From assembly GCA_033782935.1 (NCBI GenBank), contig JAWQEG010000634.1, positions 1-64,000 on the forward strand: a stretch of DNA of 64,000 nucleotides. Reading direction: 5' to 3'. The DNA comes from Petrolisthes cinctipes. Lineage: Eukaryota > Arthropoda > Malacostraca > Decapoda > Porcellanidae. Made by a program: the position numbers and the translations under genes. The stretch's first letter is position 1. Every line of letters starts with the position of its first letter. The notes under the pieces were generated by a model, which saw nothing but the letters and a program-made list of their open reading frames with translations, was not told the origin of the DNA and searched no databases. Shown here piece by piece: positions 49,275-58,619 of this stretch.

Positions 49275-51366
49275 AAGGCCAGTCAGGGGCTGCCTCACGG
49301 GATGGTCAGCGGCCTGGCCCTCCCACGGTTGGGCAGCAAGGGTCATCCGCCAGGGCCTTTCCTGGCCCTGGATATCTGTTCCGGTGAGTACCTGTTCTTT
49401 AATCTCAGTTTGACCTTTCTGACATATGACATAACCTCCCCACCTCTGGTCCCGTTAGTGTCATTGCCGGGTAACAGTTAATTTTCAAGGTCACTCCTCA
49501 CTACCTGTCATCCCTCCCTACCTGCCCGGGTCCCCCCCCCCCCGGTATAGGATTAACGGTATACCCTCTGACACCTGTCATTTTCCGTTACAGCCACTGC
49601 GTCTACCTCCCGCTTCAACCAAAGTGTCCCTTTCAGTCGTCCCGCACATTCGAGAAATGCGGGAAAAAGGGGTAGTGGAGCGGGTGAGGGGGAGGGTCTT
49701 TCTGTCTCGTTTATTCACGGTCCCCAAAAAGGACCAGGGAAAAACGAGATTGGTGATGGACCTGAGCAAATTAAACACATTTCTGAAACCCCTTCGTTTC
49801 AAGATGGTTTCAGTTGCTCAGGTCCGCACAGTTCTTCGAAAGGGGGACTGGTTGGCATCCCTGGATCTCAAGGATGCTTACTGGCACGTCCCGATCCACC
49901 CCAGGTTTCGCCGATTTCTGGCTTTCCAGGTGGGGACCGAGACGTTCCAGTTTACCAGGCTCCCTTTCGGTCTTTCTCTAGCTCCTCGGGTCTTCACAAA
50001 GCTCGTGAAGGTGGTGGCATCCCGCCTGACGGAGGCGGGTGTCCCCACCCTCATGTACCTGGACGATTGGTTGCTTCATGCCCCTTCCAAGGAGCAGATA
50101 GCAAACAACGTCAGGATAGCAAGGGAGGTGTTAGGGGAAATGGGGTTTCTGTTAAACATCCCCAAGTCCTCTCTCACCCCCACTCGCAAACTGTGTTGGC
50201 TGGGAAAAGAGTGGGACTCTCTTTCGGCCACCCTCTCGCTCGCTCCAGACAACGCCCGCCGGACCCTCCGTCATGTCCGCCAGGCTCATTTTTCCCGTAC
50301 TTTCTCTCGCCGCCAGTGGGAATCATTGCTAGGGTGCCTAAATTTCGCGGCCCCTGCATTGCCCCTGGGACGACTGAAACACAGGAGGCTGACGCGGGAG
50401 GTAAACCTCCACCTATCCTCCGCACACAGGGACCTTCCCAGGAAAATACCCAAGTCACTCCACCGACTCCTCCGCCCCTGGCTACGTCCCGGTGCCCTGC
50501 GTCAGCGAGTTCCCTGGGTGTTTCCCTCCCCGGGGATCACGGTGGTGACAGACGCATCGGACGTAGGCTGGGGATACCAATCTTGCCTGGGACACCAACG
50601 GTGCGGGGGTTGGAAGGAAGAGGAAAGGCTACTACACATCAACGCCAGGGAGTTGATGGTAGCAAGGGAGTGGCTCAACAGGCACCCTCAGTTTTCCAGG
50701 ATAGGCGTCCGCTTCGATATGGACAATGTTGCGGCCGTGCAGTGCCTGCAGAAACAGGGCACTACACTGTCGGAAATTCTCCTGTCCCTGTCAGAACAGA
50801 TTTTCTCGATAGCGGCCAAGAGGTACATCCACCTCTCGGCCCGCTACGTACCAGGGTGGGAGAACGATTGGGCGGACGCTCTATCCAGGTTCAGGGGGAC
50901 ATCAGTCGAGTGGCAACTACGTCCCCCTGTGTTCGAGTCACTGTGCCTTCGCTACGGGACACCGGAGGTGGACCTCTTCGCCTCCCCATCCACGGCCCTC
51001 CTTCCTCTGTTCCTGACCTTCTTATCCAGGACAGAGGCGGGAGGCCCGGACGCCTTCACGGAGGACTGGAACAGGCGGGGGTACCTTTATCTATTTCCAC
51101 CCCCAGCTACGTCAGTCCTTCTGAAGGCGATCCTCAAGCTGCGCGCGTTCAGAGGGAGGGTACTCCTCATAGCCCCCTTCTGGCCAGCGCAGCCGTGGTT
51201 CAGAGAACTGTCCCGGTGGTGCCCTCATCCTCTTCAGTTGGGATCGGCGTGCCTCTCCAGCACCCTGTCTGCACCACTCCAAGCGTCACTGAAACTACAC
51301 GCTTGGAGTTTCTACGGGGAGTCCTCAGTAAAAGGTTCACTAGCGAGACAGTGGGCAAGATGCTGA
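49061..51366 (+). CDS. pol: DIRS element 2 RT-RNase H-methyltransferase-like polyprotein
   Basis: Exons 49,061-49,383 and 49,594-51,366 joined across an apparent intron (GTGAGT...TTACAG) give SWPWISVP-PLRLPPASTK. RT motifs DLKDAYWHVPIHPRFRRFLA and YLDDWLL, RNase H motifs VVTDASDVGWGYQ and WADALSRF, and the methyltransferase-like VDLFASPSTALLPLF with FPPP are all present and uninterrupted. The N-terminal part overlaps the gag tail in another frame, as in element 1. Confidence 0.9.
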
Positions 51367-52346
51367 GGGCTCACCGTCAGTCGTCGGTGCGGCAATACGA
51401 ATCGTGCTGGAAAAGATTCCAGGACTTCTTACGAAGACACCCCTCAATGGTCATCTCGGAGGACACAGTCCTGGAATTTCTCACCTGGCTCGCCGATTCC
51501 ACAAACAGGGCCCCTGCGACGGTGCTTGCGCATCACGCAGCCCTGTCTGATCCCCTCCTCCTAGGTTTTAATATTAAAGTTTCGGAGAGACCTCTCTCTC
51601 TTCTGAGGATGGGGATTCGGGCGGGGACAGCACCTCACAGGGCCCAGTCCCCTTCCTGGTCCCTTCACCGTGTCCTAACGTACCTTACCTTCGAGGGGGT
51701 CCCTCTGGAGGTTCGTCACCTCCTCCAGAAAGCTCTCTTCCTGCTCGCCTTAGCTACCGGGTACAGGGCCTCTCAGTTGGCAGCCCTGACCCGTCATCCA
51801 GCCTTTTCCTCTGTCAGTCCTAACCTTACCATGTTAACTGTCTCCCCCTCTCCTGCTTTCCTAGCTAAGAACGAGCAGGCTGACGACAGGATTAGCCCCC
51901 TCGCAGTACCCTCCTTCCTGAGGGATGGAACTTTCCATCCTCTCTGTCCAGTCCACGCCTTCACTGCTTACGTGCAGGCAACGAGAGAGGCTTCCCCGGA
52001 CCACCTCTTCTATAACTCAAGGTCCGGTAACCCTCTCTTCCCCAGGTCCATTGCTCGCCTCCTCTGCCGAGTGATCGAGAACGGGGATCCCAGACACGCC
52101 CCAAGGGCTCACAGCGTTAGAGGCGTGGCCGCCTCCCTCGCCTTTCTCAGGACTCACTCGGTGGAGAGGGTACGGGATCTGGGGGGCTGGACATCCACAT
52201 CCTCCTTCAGGAAGAGGTATCTGTTCCATTCGCTCTCCCCTACCCCCTGCGTAGCTATGGGGACCCCACCCACAACTACTCAGGGTCCCCAGGGGAAAGG
52301 AAAAAGGGGGAGGGGCCGCCCAAAGGGAAAAGGTCGGGCGACGTAA
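50067..52346 (+). CDS. DIRS element 2 tyrosine recombinase
   Basis: Open for 759 codons, exactly as in element 1, with the recombinase domain from about residue 400. It contains QSSVRQYESCWKRFQDFL, box I Arg in ATGYRASQLAAL, HSVRG, DLGGW and the nucleophile in KRYLFHS, and a basic RGRPKGKGR tail. All catalytic residues seen in element 1 are retained. The upstream third overlaps RT/RNase H and may be untranslated. Confidence 0.9.
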   Translation: MVASCPFQGADSKQRQDSKGGVRGNGVSVKHPQVLSHPHSQTVLAGKRVGLSFGHPLARSRQRPPDPPSCPPGSFFPYFLSPPVGIIARVPKFRGPCIAPGTTETQEADAGGKPPPILRTQGPSQENTQVTPPTPPPLATSRCPASASSLGVSLPGDHGGDRRIGRRLGIPILPGTPTVRGLEGRGKATTHQRQGVDGSKGVAQQAPSVFQDRRPLRYGQCCGRAVPAETGHYTVGNSPVPVRTDFLDSGQEVHPPLGPLRTRVGERLGGRSIQVQGDISRVATTSPCVRVTVPSLRDTGGGPLRLPIHGPPSSVPDLLIQDRGGRPGRLHGGLEQAGVPLSISTPSYVSPSEGDPQAARVQREGTPHSPLLASAAVVQRTVPVVPSSSSVGIGVPLQHPVCTTPSVTETTRLEFLRGVLSKRFTSETVGKMLRAHRQSSVRQYESCWKRFQDFLRRHPSMVISEDTVLEFLTWLADSTNRAPATVLAHHAALSDPLLLGFNIKVSERPLSLLRMGIRAGTAPHRAQSPSWSLHRVLTYLTFEGVPLEVRHLLQKALFLLALATGYRASQLAALTRHPAFSSVSPNLTMLTVSPSPAFLAKNEQADDRISPLAVPSFLRDGTFHPLCPVHAFTAYVQATREASPDHLFYNSRSGNPLFPRSIARLLCRVIENGDPRHAPRAHSVRGVAASLAFLRTHSVERVRDLGGWTSTSSFRKRYLFHSLSPTPCVAMGTPPTTTQGPQGKGKRGRGRPKGKGRAT

Positions 52347-52841
52347 CTACCATCACATCATCTTTCATTCCCATCCTGTATATTTCACATCCCCATGCAT
52401 CATGTTGTACATATGTGGCTGCGTAATAAATTACATTGTTATGGAATTCTGAGTATTTATTATCCCCGTTCTTACACGACTACTATACTATGATGAGTGA
52501 CTGGATTTTTAAAATAAAGAGTACAACTTCAGTGTTCCTCTTTCATCCTCTCGGGATATTCCTCTAGAGCCCGGGGATTATAACCCAGGCTCGAGTATTT
52601 AAAAAAAAAAAAAAAAAAAGGGGGGGGGGGGGGGTGTTGGGGGGGGCCTCACCTGCCCCAACTCCTCTACCATACCCCTCGAGTCTGCCTATAAAGACTA
52701 TATCTGGTGACTTGTTCTGAGTTATAACTGAACAGTCTACGGTTACAACAATTTCATCTTAACACGGTCACCGCTCTGAGCCGCTCTTATCTGGACCCGC
52801 GAATGTCTCCTCCTCACCTCCCACCTACCGCATCGCATGCA

Positions 52842-52922
52842 TAGCAATCCAGCTGTGCTGGTTCCACTATACCAATAATAGTGCATTTGATTGTATTTAT
52901 TGGTTGTGGAACCAGCACAGCT
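52842..52922 (+). repeat. DIRS element 2 internal complementary region
   Basis: Fuses the complements of the left end (to aataat at 52,879) and the right end (from agtgcatttg). The right-end half lacks about 9 nt (tcgcggctg) present at the true right end, so the two no longer match exactly. Confidence 0.9.
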
Positions 52923-52975
52923 TTAACTGTCCCACCCTCCTCCCGATGCGGCAGCCATTCTCTGTTTTCTCATTG

Positions 52976-53222
52976 GAGTGGCAGAGCGTGTGCTCTCCTA
53001 GAGCGGGGTCAGTATCTCCACAGGCCACCACCAGGTGGCTCCCATGTCTAGTACAGCGCCAGATTTAAATTCATTTTACTTCTGATGATCGTCACAGAAT
53101 AGACCCTTCTAGCCCTGATTATGCCCTTTTGGGGCCTGGGCTGGAGAAAGGGTGTATTCTATAGCAATCCAGCTGTGCTGGTTCCACAACCAATAAATAC
53201 AATCAGCCGCGACAAATGCACT
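52976..53222 (-). repeat. DIRS element 2 right inverted terminal repeat plus unique tail
   Basis: Inverted relative to 45,917-46,140 with about two G-to-A type differences; tail aaccaataaatacaat...gacaaatgcact is unique to this end. Confidence 0.9.
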
Positions 53223-53418
53223 ATTTTATCAATGGATCACTCAGAACCTACAACCTTTGTATGGATGGATGTTATTGGCTTCAGCTAATTACATTCATCC
53301 TTACAACGGTTCTAAGTTCTGAGTGATCCATTGATAAAATACGAGTGTTTCTTTGCAGCAGCTGCCAGATATTGCCACACACCAGAAAATTTGGTTGCAG
53401 TCTTTACTTGGGCAACTG

Positions 53419-54525
53419 TACATAGATAATTTTATACTGATATAAAGAACTGGAATTTAACATTATACAGAAATTATTCAAATTACTAAAATAGTGTCTT
53501 ATAATTTGTTATTAATATTAAATGTTTTGAAGACTGCATATTTTTAATATACAGTACTACATAAGTAAAATTCTCCCACATTCAATTTTAATTGACATCC
53601 TAGACACCAAGTATCAAGTACTGTGCAAACCCAAACGTAGGTGTAGTAACAAAATTAAATACATAAGCTAACTACAGAATTACCAGTATCTTCTAGGTGC
53701 ACATCACTATTAGAGTATATAACACAATCATAATTACATAGAAAAGGATCTACTCTCATCAATACTGACCAAGGAGCAATTCCAGAATGACATTCATCAT
53801 TATTATGTTGGATAACAAATTTACAAAAAATTTATTAAAGCTCTGTGCTATGAACATGCATCAATTTTTCTATTACCAAATAAACAAACAACTATTTTTC
53901 ATATCAAAAGTACAGTACCAACAAATTAAATCTGGTATTCAGTCATTTATCAACTTACATATTTAATGACCATAAAGCATGTTGTGAACCTGAAAGTTAT
54001 TGAAACATTCCACTACTCTCTAGTTCAATATAATAACTCTCATTTTCTATTCCTTCACACTGCATTGATTAAATCACATGGCCATGTTTTCAAACACGAG
54101 GCTGGAACACACACAGCACTGTAACAAGTACAATGGACGATTTATTTTCAATGTGCATATTAGTGTCAATCATTCTCCTTCCACATGGAATTAAGTTATA
54201 GTACAACACTGGTGTATTCACTACCTTACTTTCCTATGATAAAAATTCTGAAGCTCACACACTACAGAGGAGCTGTCAAAAATTATCTGGCATCAGCCAA
54301 GAAGTACACAGCATAAGATAACAAGCATTATAACTGCACTGAGTCAAAACTTTCAATATTGTTAATTTCTGGCTCATAAGCAAATCCAATTTTTTTATAT
54401 CTTACAACAGAACTGTATTAAGTCACTATAGACTTTGCCCTGGGGGGCTGACTTTATTTTCTGTGAATACTAGCCATCCCCCACAGGGCTAAAATAAAGA
54501 TTGTTGTAGGATCTGGTCACTTTCT
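53419..54525. other. Non-coding, no gene recognised
   Basis: AT-rich. A short inverted pair (ccctgggggg / ccccccacaggg-like) occurs at about 54,440-54,490. Confidence 0.5.
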
Positions 54526-54529
54526 AGTG

Positions 54530-55220
54530 AATTTGACGAGATCTGCCAAATGGATTAAAAATCCACGTGACGTGTACTACAACCGGAGGCTTTCCACTGC
54601 ACACACATCCACCAGGCACTCACCATTTTCATTTATTGCCAACTACATTTCCTACCTTCCCATTCATATCCCTCACAAGCACTATCCTCCTCCATCTCTC
54701 AAAACTTCCCAGTCATTCAACTCATCCCAAAACTCTTTCATATTAATTTTTCCCACCTTCGTCTGCGCATTTACTGGTGCACACGCACAGATCCATGCAT
54801 ACTTCACTATACCAATCTTCCCTGTCATCCACACTATCCTTGTTCCCTTCCATCCATGCCCATCCAATCCCATCCACCTTGACACCAAGAAAGCACACCT
54901 ACCCTTCCTCTCCCTTTACACTTTTCATCCATACCTGCCCATATCACGCCTCCTTCCATTCCTTCCCACAACGCACTCTTTCCTCCATCCCCACACTCTT
55001 CCACCCCCCATCCTTTCATATGTGTTTCAGACACCTCACACACATCTATTTTACTTCTTCTAACAACTCCACAATCTCTCTCCTTTTCACCTCGTTCACC
55101 ATTCCATTCACATTTTTCACATTTTCCTGCCCTCCACAGGGCAGACTGGAGACCCCTCTCCGCCACTAGTCGCAGCCGTCCGTCCCCCAATTGGGGGGCC
55201 ACTGGTGGCTGGCATTGCCA
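54530..55220 (-). pseudogene. LINE endonuclease fragment (RTE-like, decayed)
   Basis: Minus-strand frames contain CACAPVNAQTKVGKINMKEF and WDELNDWEVL, then VRDMNG-like sequence further 3', the order seen in endonuclease domains of RTE-type LINEs (YAPVN...FWDEL...GDMNG). Several frameshifts and stops break it. Its 5' part includes cgactagtggcggagagggg. Possibly the same family as the RT at 58,636-60,209; no RT follows here. Confidence 0.6.
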
Positions 55221-55461
55221 ACACAGCACTCATCAAAATTGTCAAGCTTTAAATGCATCAAATAAAAAATTTTACACATTAAACAATTTAAAAAATAATT
55301 TAGTCACTAAAAATATGCATTAAAAATAAGCATATAGATTCCCCCATTTATATGTGGGGGTACCTACTGTGCCCCCACACCACCTCCACCTTTGGCTCCA
55401 CCTCCAGCCTCAATAAAAGAAATTAAAAACAGGGAGGTGTCCCCCAAGGTTACCACGTGGA

Positions 55462-55685
55462 GGAGGGGTGATACTTACCTACCCTTCCTGGGGAAGGGTA
55501 GGTCACCGAGGTGCTTTAAAAAACTTCCCATTTTTTTTAGTAGCCACTGCGCAACCTCATTGGTTATGATGCTGCCACTGCACAAAGCCCCTCCTTTATT
55601 TTAATTTGTTTTTTCACTGCGACCAGAGCGTACCGGGGGTCTGCGGGGCAGGAGGCCATTCTGCCCCGGGAGAACATCAACAACA
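55462..55685 (-). ncRNA. U4-snRNA-like sequence within a possible snRNA-derived repeat
   Basis: On the minus strand, 55,589-55,553 reads GGCTTTGTGCAGTGGCAGCA then TCATAACCAATGAGGTT. It matches the first 37 nt of U4 snRNA apart from about five substitutions, including the region that pairs with U6. After that the sequence departs from U4: a second GCGCAGTGGC follows at once, then an A-rich tract, and at 55,478-55,502 a perfect 11 bp palindrome with a GTAAGTAT word. A U4 3' stem-loop and Sm site are not evident, so this is more likely a pseudogene or snRNA-headed retroposon than a working U4 gene. Confidence 0.5.
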
Positions 55686-55689
55686 ACTG

Positions 55690-57190
55690 TAGACTACTAT
55701 ACAAACAAAAACTACATAATACCTGTAGTTTGAAATGAACAACAATGGTAACCTAATTCTAAGGCAATGCTGGGCTCATGGAATACTGTACTGCAGGGTC
55801 ATTTCATGTCTCAATGAAAAATATGGCACAGAATTAAGTTTTCATTATATTTTGACAATTTGATGCATGGGAAAAAACAACAATTTATGGACTTCAATAA
55901 AGTTGTAGTATTGTACCATACTGCCAATGGTTCTCATTTTAATGATGTTAAACTAAATCATCAGTATGAATACCCTGTATAATATTTCAATTATTCAAAG
56001 AAAAGAAAAGAGAAAGCAAATATGGATTAAGTGAGAGGATCAATTAACACAGGCTATATTTACATTTATTCTTTTTTTTTTTAAGGCCATTAAATTCTCT
56101 GTTCCTCGTACACAAGTAGGCCTACAGCATCACAATCCATAGCCTAACAAAGTTCCTGCATAGAAATTGATGAGGAAAGCTATTCCATCATAAGTTTTCC
56201 AAATAACTATCACCAAGACAAGTGTGATTCAGACACTAACCTAACCAACAATAACAGCCTAGTTATTTTGACTTGATATTTTGACTATTGGAATTTTCAG
56301 GTTATCCATGTTTGGATTAATGGAATATCACTGTAGCAGGATATGTAATGAAGAAAGTACCAGCAGAGTACATAGAAGAGGTGCTACATGCAGAAGTGAT
56401 TAGTGGTACATTCCCAACAGGGCAGTGCCTCATATTAATATAAGACTATCACAGGTTAACAGAGTTACATAGTGCTGTTACAGGTGAGTAATTATAATAT
56501 ATAGCCTATACATCAGTTCATGCAAGGTGAAAAAGTCACATAAAATAAACTGTACAATGATTGTATTAATGAAATTACTGTACTCTATATTTTGTCATTT
56601 AAACCATTAACAATCTCTGTACATGAAGAAGCAAGAGTTGAAGAAATCCATTATCTTAAGCTGAGGCAGCAGTGCAACAGATAGCTACTACATAAGTTTA
56701 ACAACTCAGAAAAAAATTATCCAGTATTTTCTCAAAATAGGTCTAGATTCTCTAGATATATACATTAACCAAACATTTAGCTTAAAGAGAGTAGGTATAG
56801 GCTAAAACAAACTACTGTAACTTGAAATAATGGTGATGAAATACTGGATGTATTGTATGTACAACAGTTAACAATCTGATCACAATGAACCTGAAATAAA
56901 AAGTTATCTAAATTACACAAAATTTTCCACTCCTATACTAGCCAAAACCTCAGCAGCCGTTAGAGAGAGAAAACTCCTGGACAATGTAGCGGACAGTCAA
57001 CCCAAGAAACATATTTCAATGCTCAATGGTCACTTAACCCTCAGAAATTTATGATACTCAAGTAAATATTACATCCAAACATGCTTTTATTATACAGTAA
57101 CTGGTTTGTGAAAATTTTTGGGCCGACTGTACACTGCCAGAAGTAGACACCAAGCCGCCACCACCACCACTAGTCCTCCTGGGTACTTAC
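55690..57190. other. Non-coding, no gene recognised
   Basis: AT-rich single-copy-looking sequence. Confidence 0.5.
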
Positions 57191-57255
57191 GTCATTCTCC
57201 TACAGTACAACTTATTTGAAGGCGTGTCAAGCAAAACTGGCCACAGCCTGAAAAA
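57191..57255 (-). other. Possible non-coding 5' exon with strong donor (speculative)
   Basis: The minus strand has GGAGAATGAC followed by GTAAGTACCC, a near-consensus donor, preceded by a moderately GC-rich segment. It could be a 5' UTR exon of BUB3, which would place DIRS element 2 inside a BUB3 5' intron. Nothing else supports it. Confidence 0.15.
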
Positions 57256-57806
57256 AATTATAATGGACCCAAGTGCAATAGCTTAATGGTTTGCTTGAAC
57301 ATTCATTGGCTTTATACATCTAAAACTACTTTGCAAATCCCAATTATTAATCCCTTTAGTCAGATGATGTACAATACTTATATCATTTCATTCTGGTCAA
57401 CACAACTCCATTTCAAATGCAACTGGCTACCTCCCTAGTTCAAGAGTTATATTATATTACTCTTGTTGAGTACCACATCAAATCAGATGACATATTTTTT
57501 TTTTTACTTTAATTAATTTGGCCTTTACCCCATGATTTTCATTTAAACTTAAGAATCTTTTCTGACCTAAGGGATTGCTAAAACAGAAGCAACTTCTATT
57601 TAAGTACTGCAGTTGTATAAATACATTTTTCTGGATCTTTCAAAAGTTCTGACTTCACAGTAGTAGTCAAAGAACACATAAACTTCTATGGCCTAATATA
57701 GTATATTATACCAAATCTAAACACTTTGTGGGGCACAATATAGTGAAGTAACATACCTTATACTATATTATATTGTATTGATTATGTGCAGTACATAATT
57801 AAAGGG
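57256..57806. other. Non-coding, no gene recognised
   Basis: AT-rich sequence. Confidence 0.5.

Positions 57807-57857
<51 letters not shown>
57807..57857. repeat. Poly(A) tract (~51 nt)
   Basis: Uninterrupted A run. Could be the tail of a retroposon on the plus strand, but no body was recognised. Confidence 0.9.
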
Positions 57858-57860
<3 letters not shown>

Positions 57861-58005
57861 GTACAAAACTGTAGTGTCCGAAGTAGTAGTTGTACAATAT
57901 TCTGGCTCATCTTAGTCCTTCTTTAGATACAAGTGGATTCCTGAAAAGGGCCCAGAACAGCCTAAGCATAATACTGTATATGATAATTAATCAAACTATC
58001 TACAC

Positions 58006-58220
58006 CCCTGACACCTTGCTCCCTCTGGGAACTTCCACAGAGGTAGTGGCCATGGGGCTGCGCCCACGGTAGTAGACGTTCTCCCTGTTCCAACATTCCC
58101 TCCTTGCTCAGTCAAGCCTTCCTCTCCCATTTCTCTCTTTAACGTGCTCTTCCATTCTGTTCACCCATCTGACTAACATTAGTGGTCTCACTGGTCTGTC
58201 CCTCAACTTCACTCCCATAG
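58006..58220 (-). mobile_element. LINE 3'-end fragment, second copy
   Basis: Matches the 3' end of the LINE at 58,636-60,216 with many substitutions: ctccctctgggaactt versus ttccctccgggaactc, and gttctccctgttccaaca in both. Same orientation, about 200 bp, 5'-truncated. Confidence 0.75.
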
Positions 58221-58379
58221 GATAAACCTATTTACTTGTTTACTTGTTTGGAAGATAATCCAGGCTCCGCTCCACCAGCAGATGCAGGGCCTCCCTCAAT
58301 ATTATTAAACACTATAATCACTTCTAATGATCATATCATGCATGTCATAACACTCAGCGAACAGATGTGTTTTCAATCT

Positions 58380-58500
58380 TTTCTTAAAATTGTGCAATTT
58401 TCACTACTCCGGACATTCAGTGGCAATCCACTAAAGATCCTTGGTGCACACCTTTCAAACGCTCTAAAATTCATTGTCAGATTGCTCCTCGGCTAAAGTA
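58380..58500. repeat. Unclassified LINE/SINE-tail-like fragment
   Basis: The phrase gaacagatgtgttttcaatc followed by ttttcttaaaattg resembles 3' tails of L2/CR1-like repeats. No other copy in the window. Confidence 0.25.
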
Positions 58501-58619
58501 AAGTTACCTTCTTTGTGAAATCCCCAATTTGCATTTTCTCCATACTCCCTGACTCTTATCTACCACTCTATGCAGCTCCATTTCACTCTGTATCAGCAAC
58601 ACAGTGTCCTCTATTCTAT

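Larger units (their letters stand above)
45917..53222 (+). mobile_element. DIRS-type retrotransposon, element 2 (complete structure, gag nonsense mutation)
   Basis: Same architecture and orientation as 23,233-30,679 in ~7.3 kb: inverted terminal repeats (45,917-46,140 and 52,976-53,222), Gag-like ORF, pol, overlapping recombinase and internal complementary region (52,842-52,922). The coding regions closely resemble element 1, but terminal repeats and leader are clearly different in sequence, so they are separate subfamilies rather than one duplication. Its two terminal repeats differ at about two positions, versus none noticed in element 1. Gag carries an in-frame TAG. It lies about 540 bp upstream of the BUB3 ATG, on the opposite strand. 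Confidence 0.94.
45838..53418. mobile_element. Palindromic Tc1/mariner-type MITE split by DIRS element 2
   Basis: The left part (45,838-45,916) and right part (53,223-53,418) form one long palindromic element. Outer arms run from agttgcccaag to aacactcat on the left and acgagtgttt to cttgggcaactg on the right. An inner pair, attttatcaatggatcac and gtgatccattgataaaat, surrounds a central loop. TA flanks the ends (45,836-45,837 and 53,419-53,420). Restored length is about 275 bp. Confidence 0.88.

Noticed and set aside
55471..55502. ATACTTACCT on the plus strand looks like the 5' end of U1 snRNA.
   Set aside because: Only the first 10 nt fit; the following stem and loops do not follow U1, and the match is equally explained as the complement of a GTAAGTAT donor-like word beside a palindrome.
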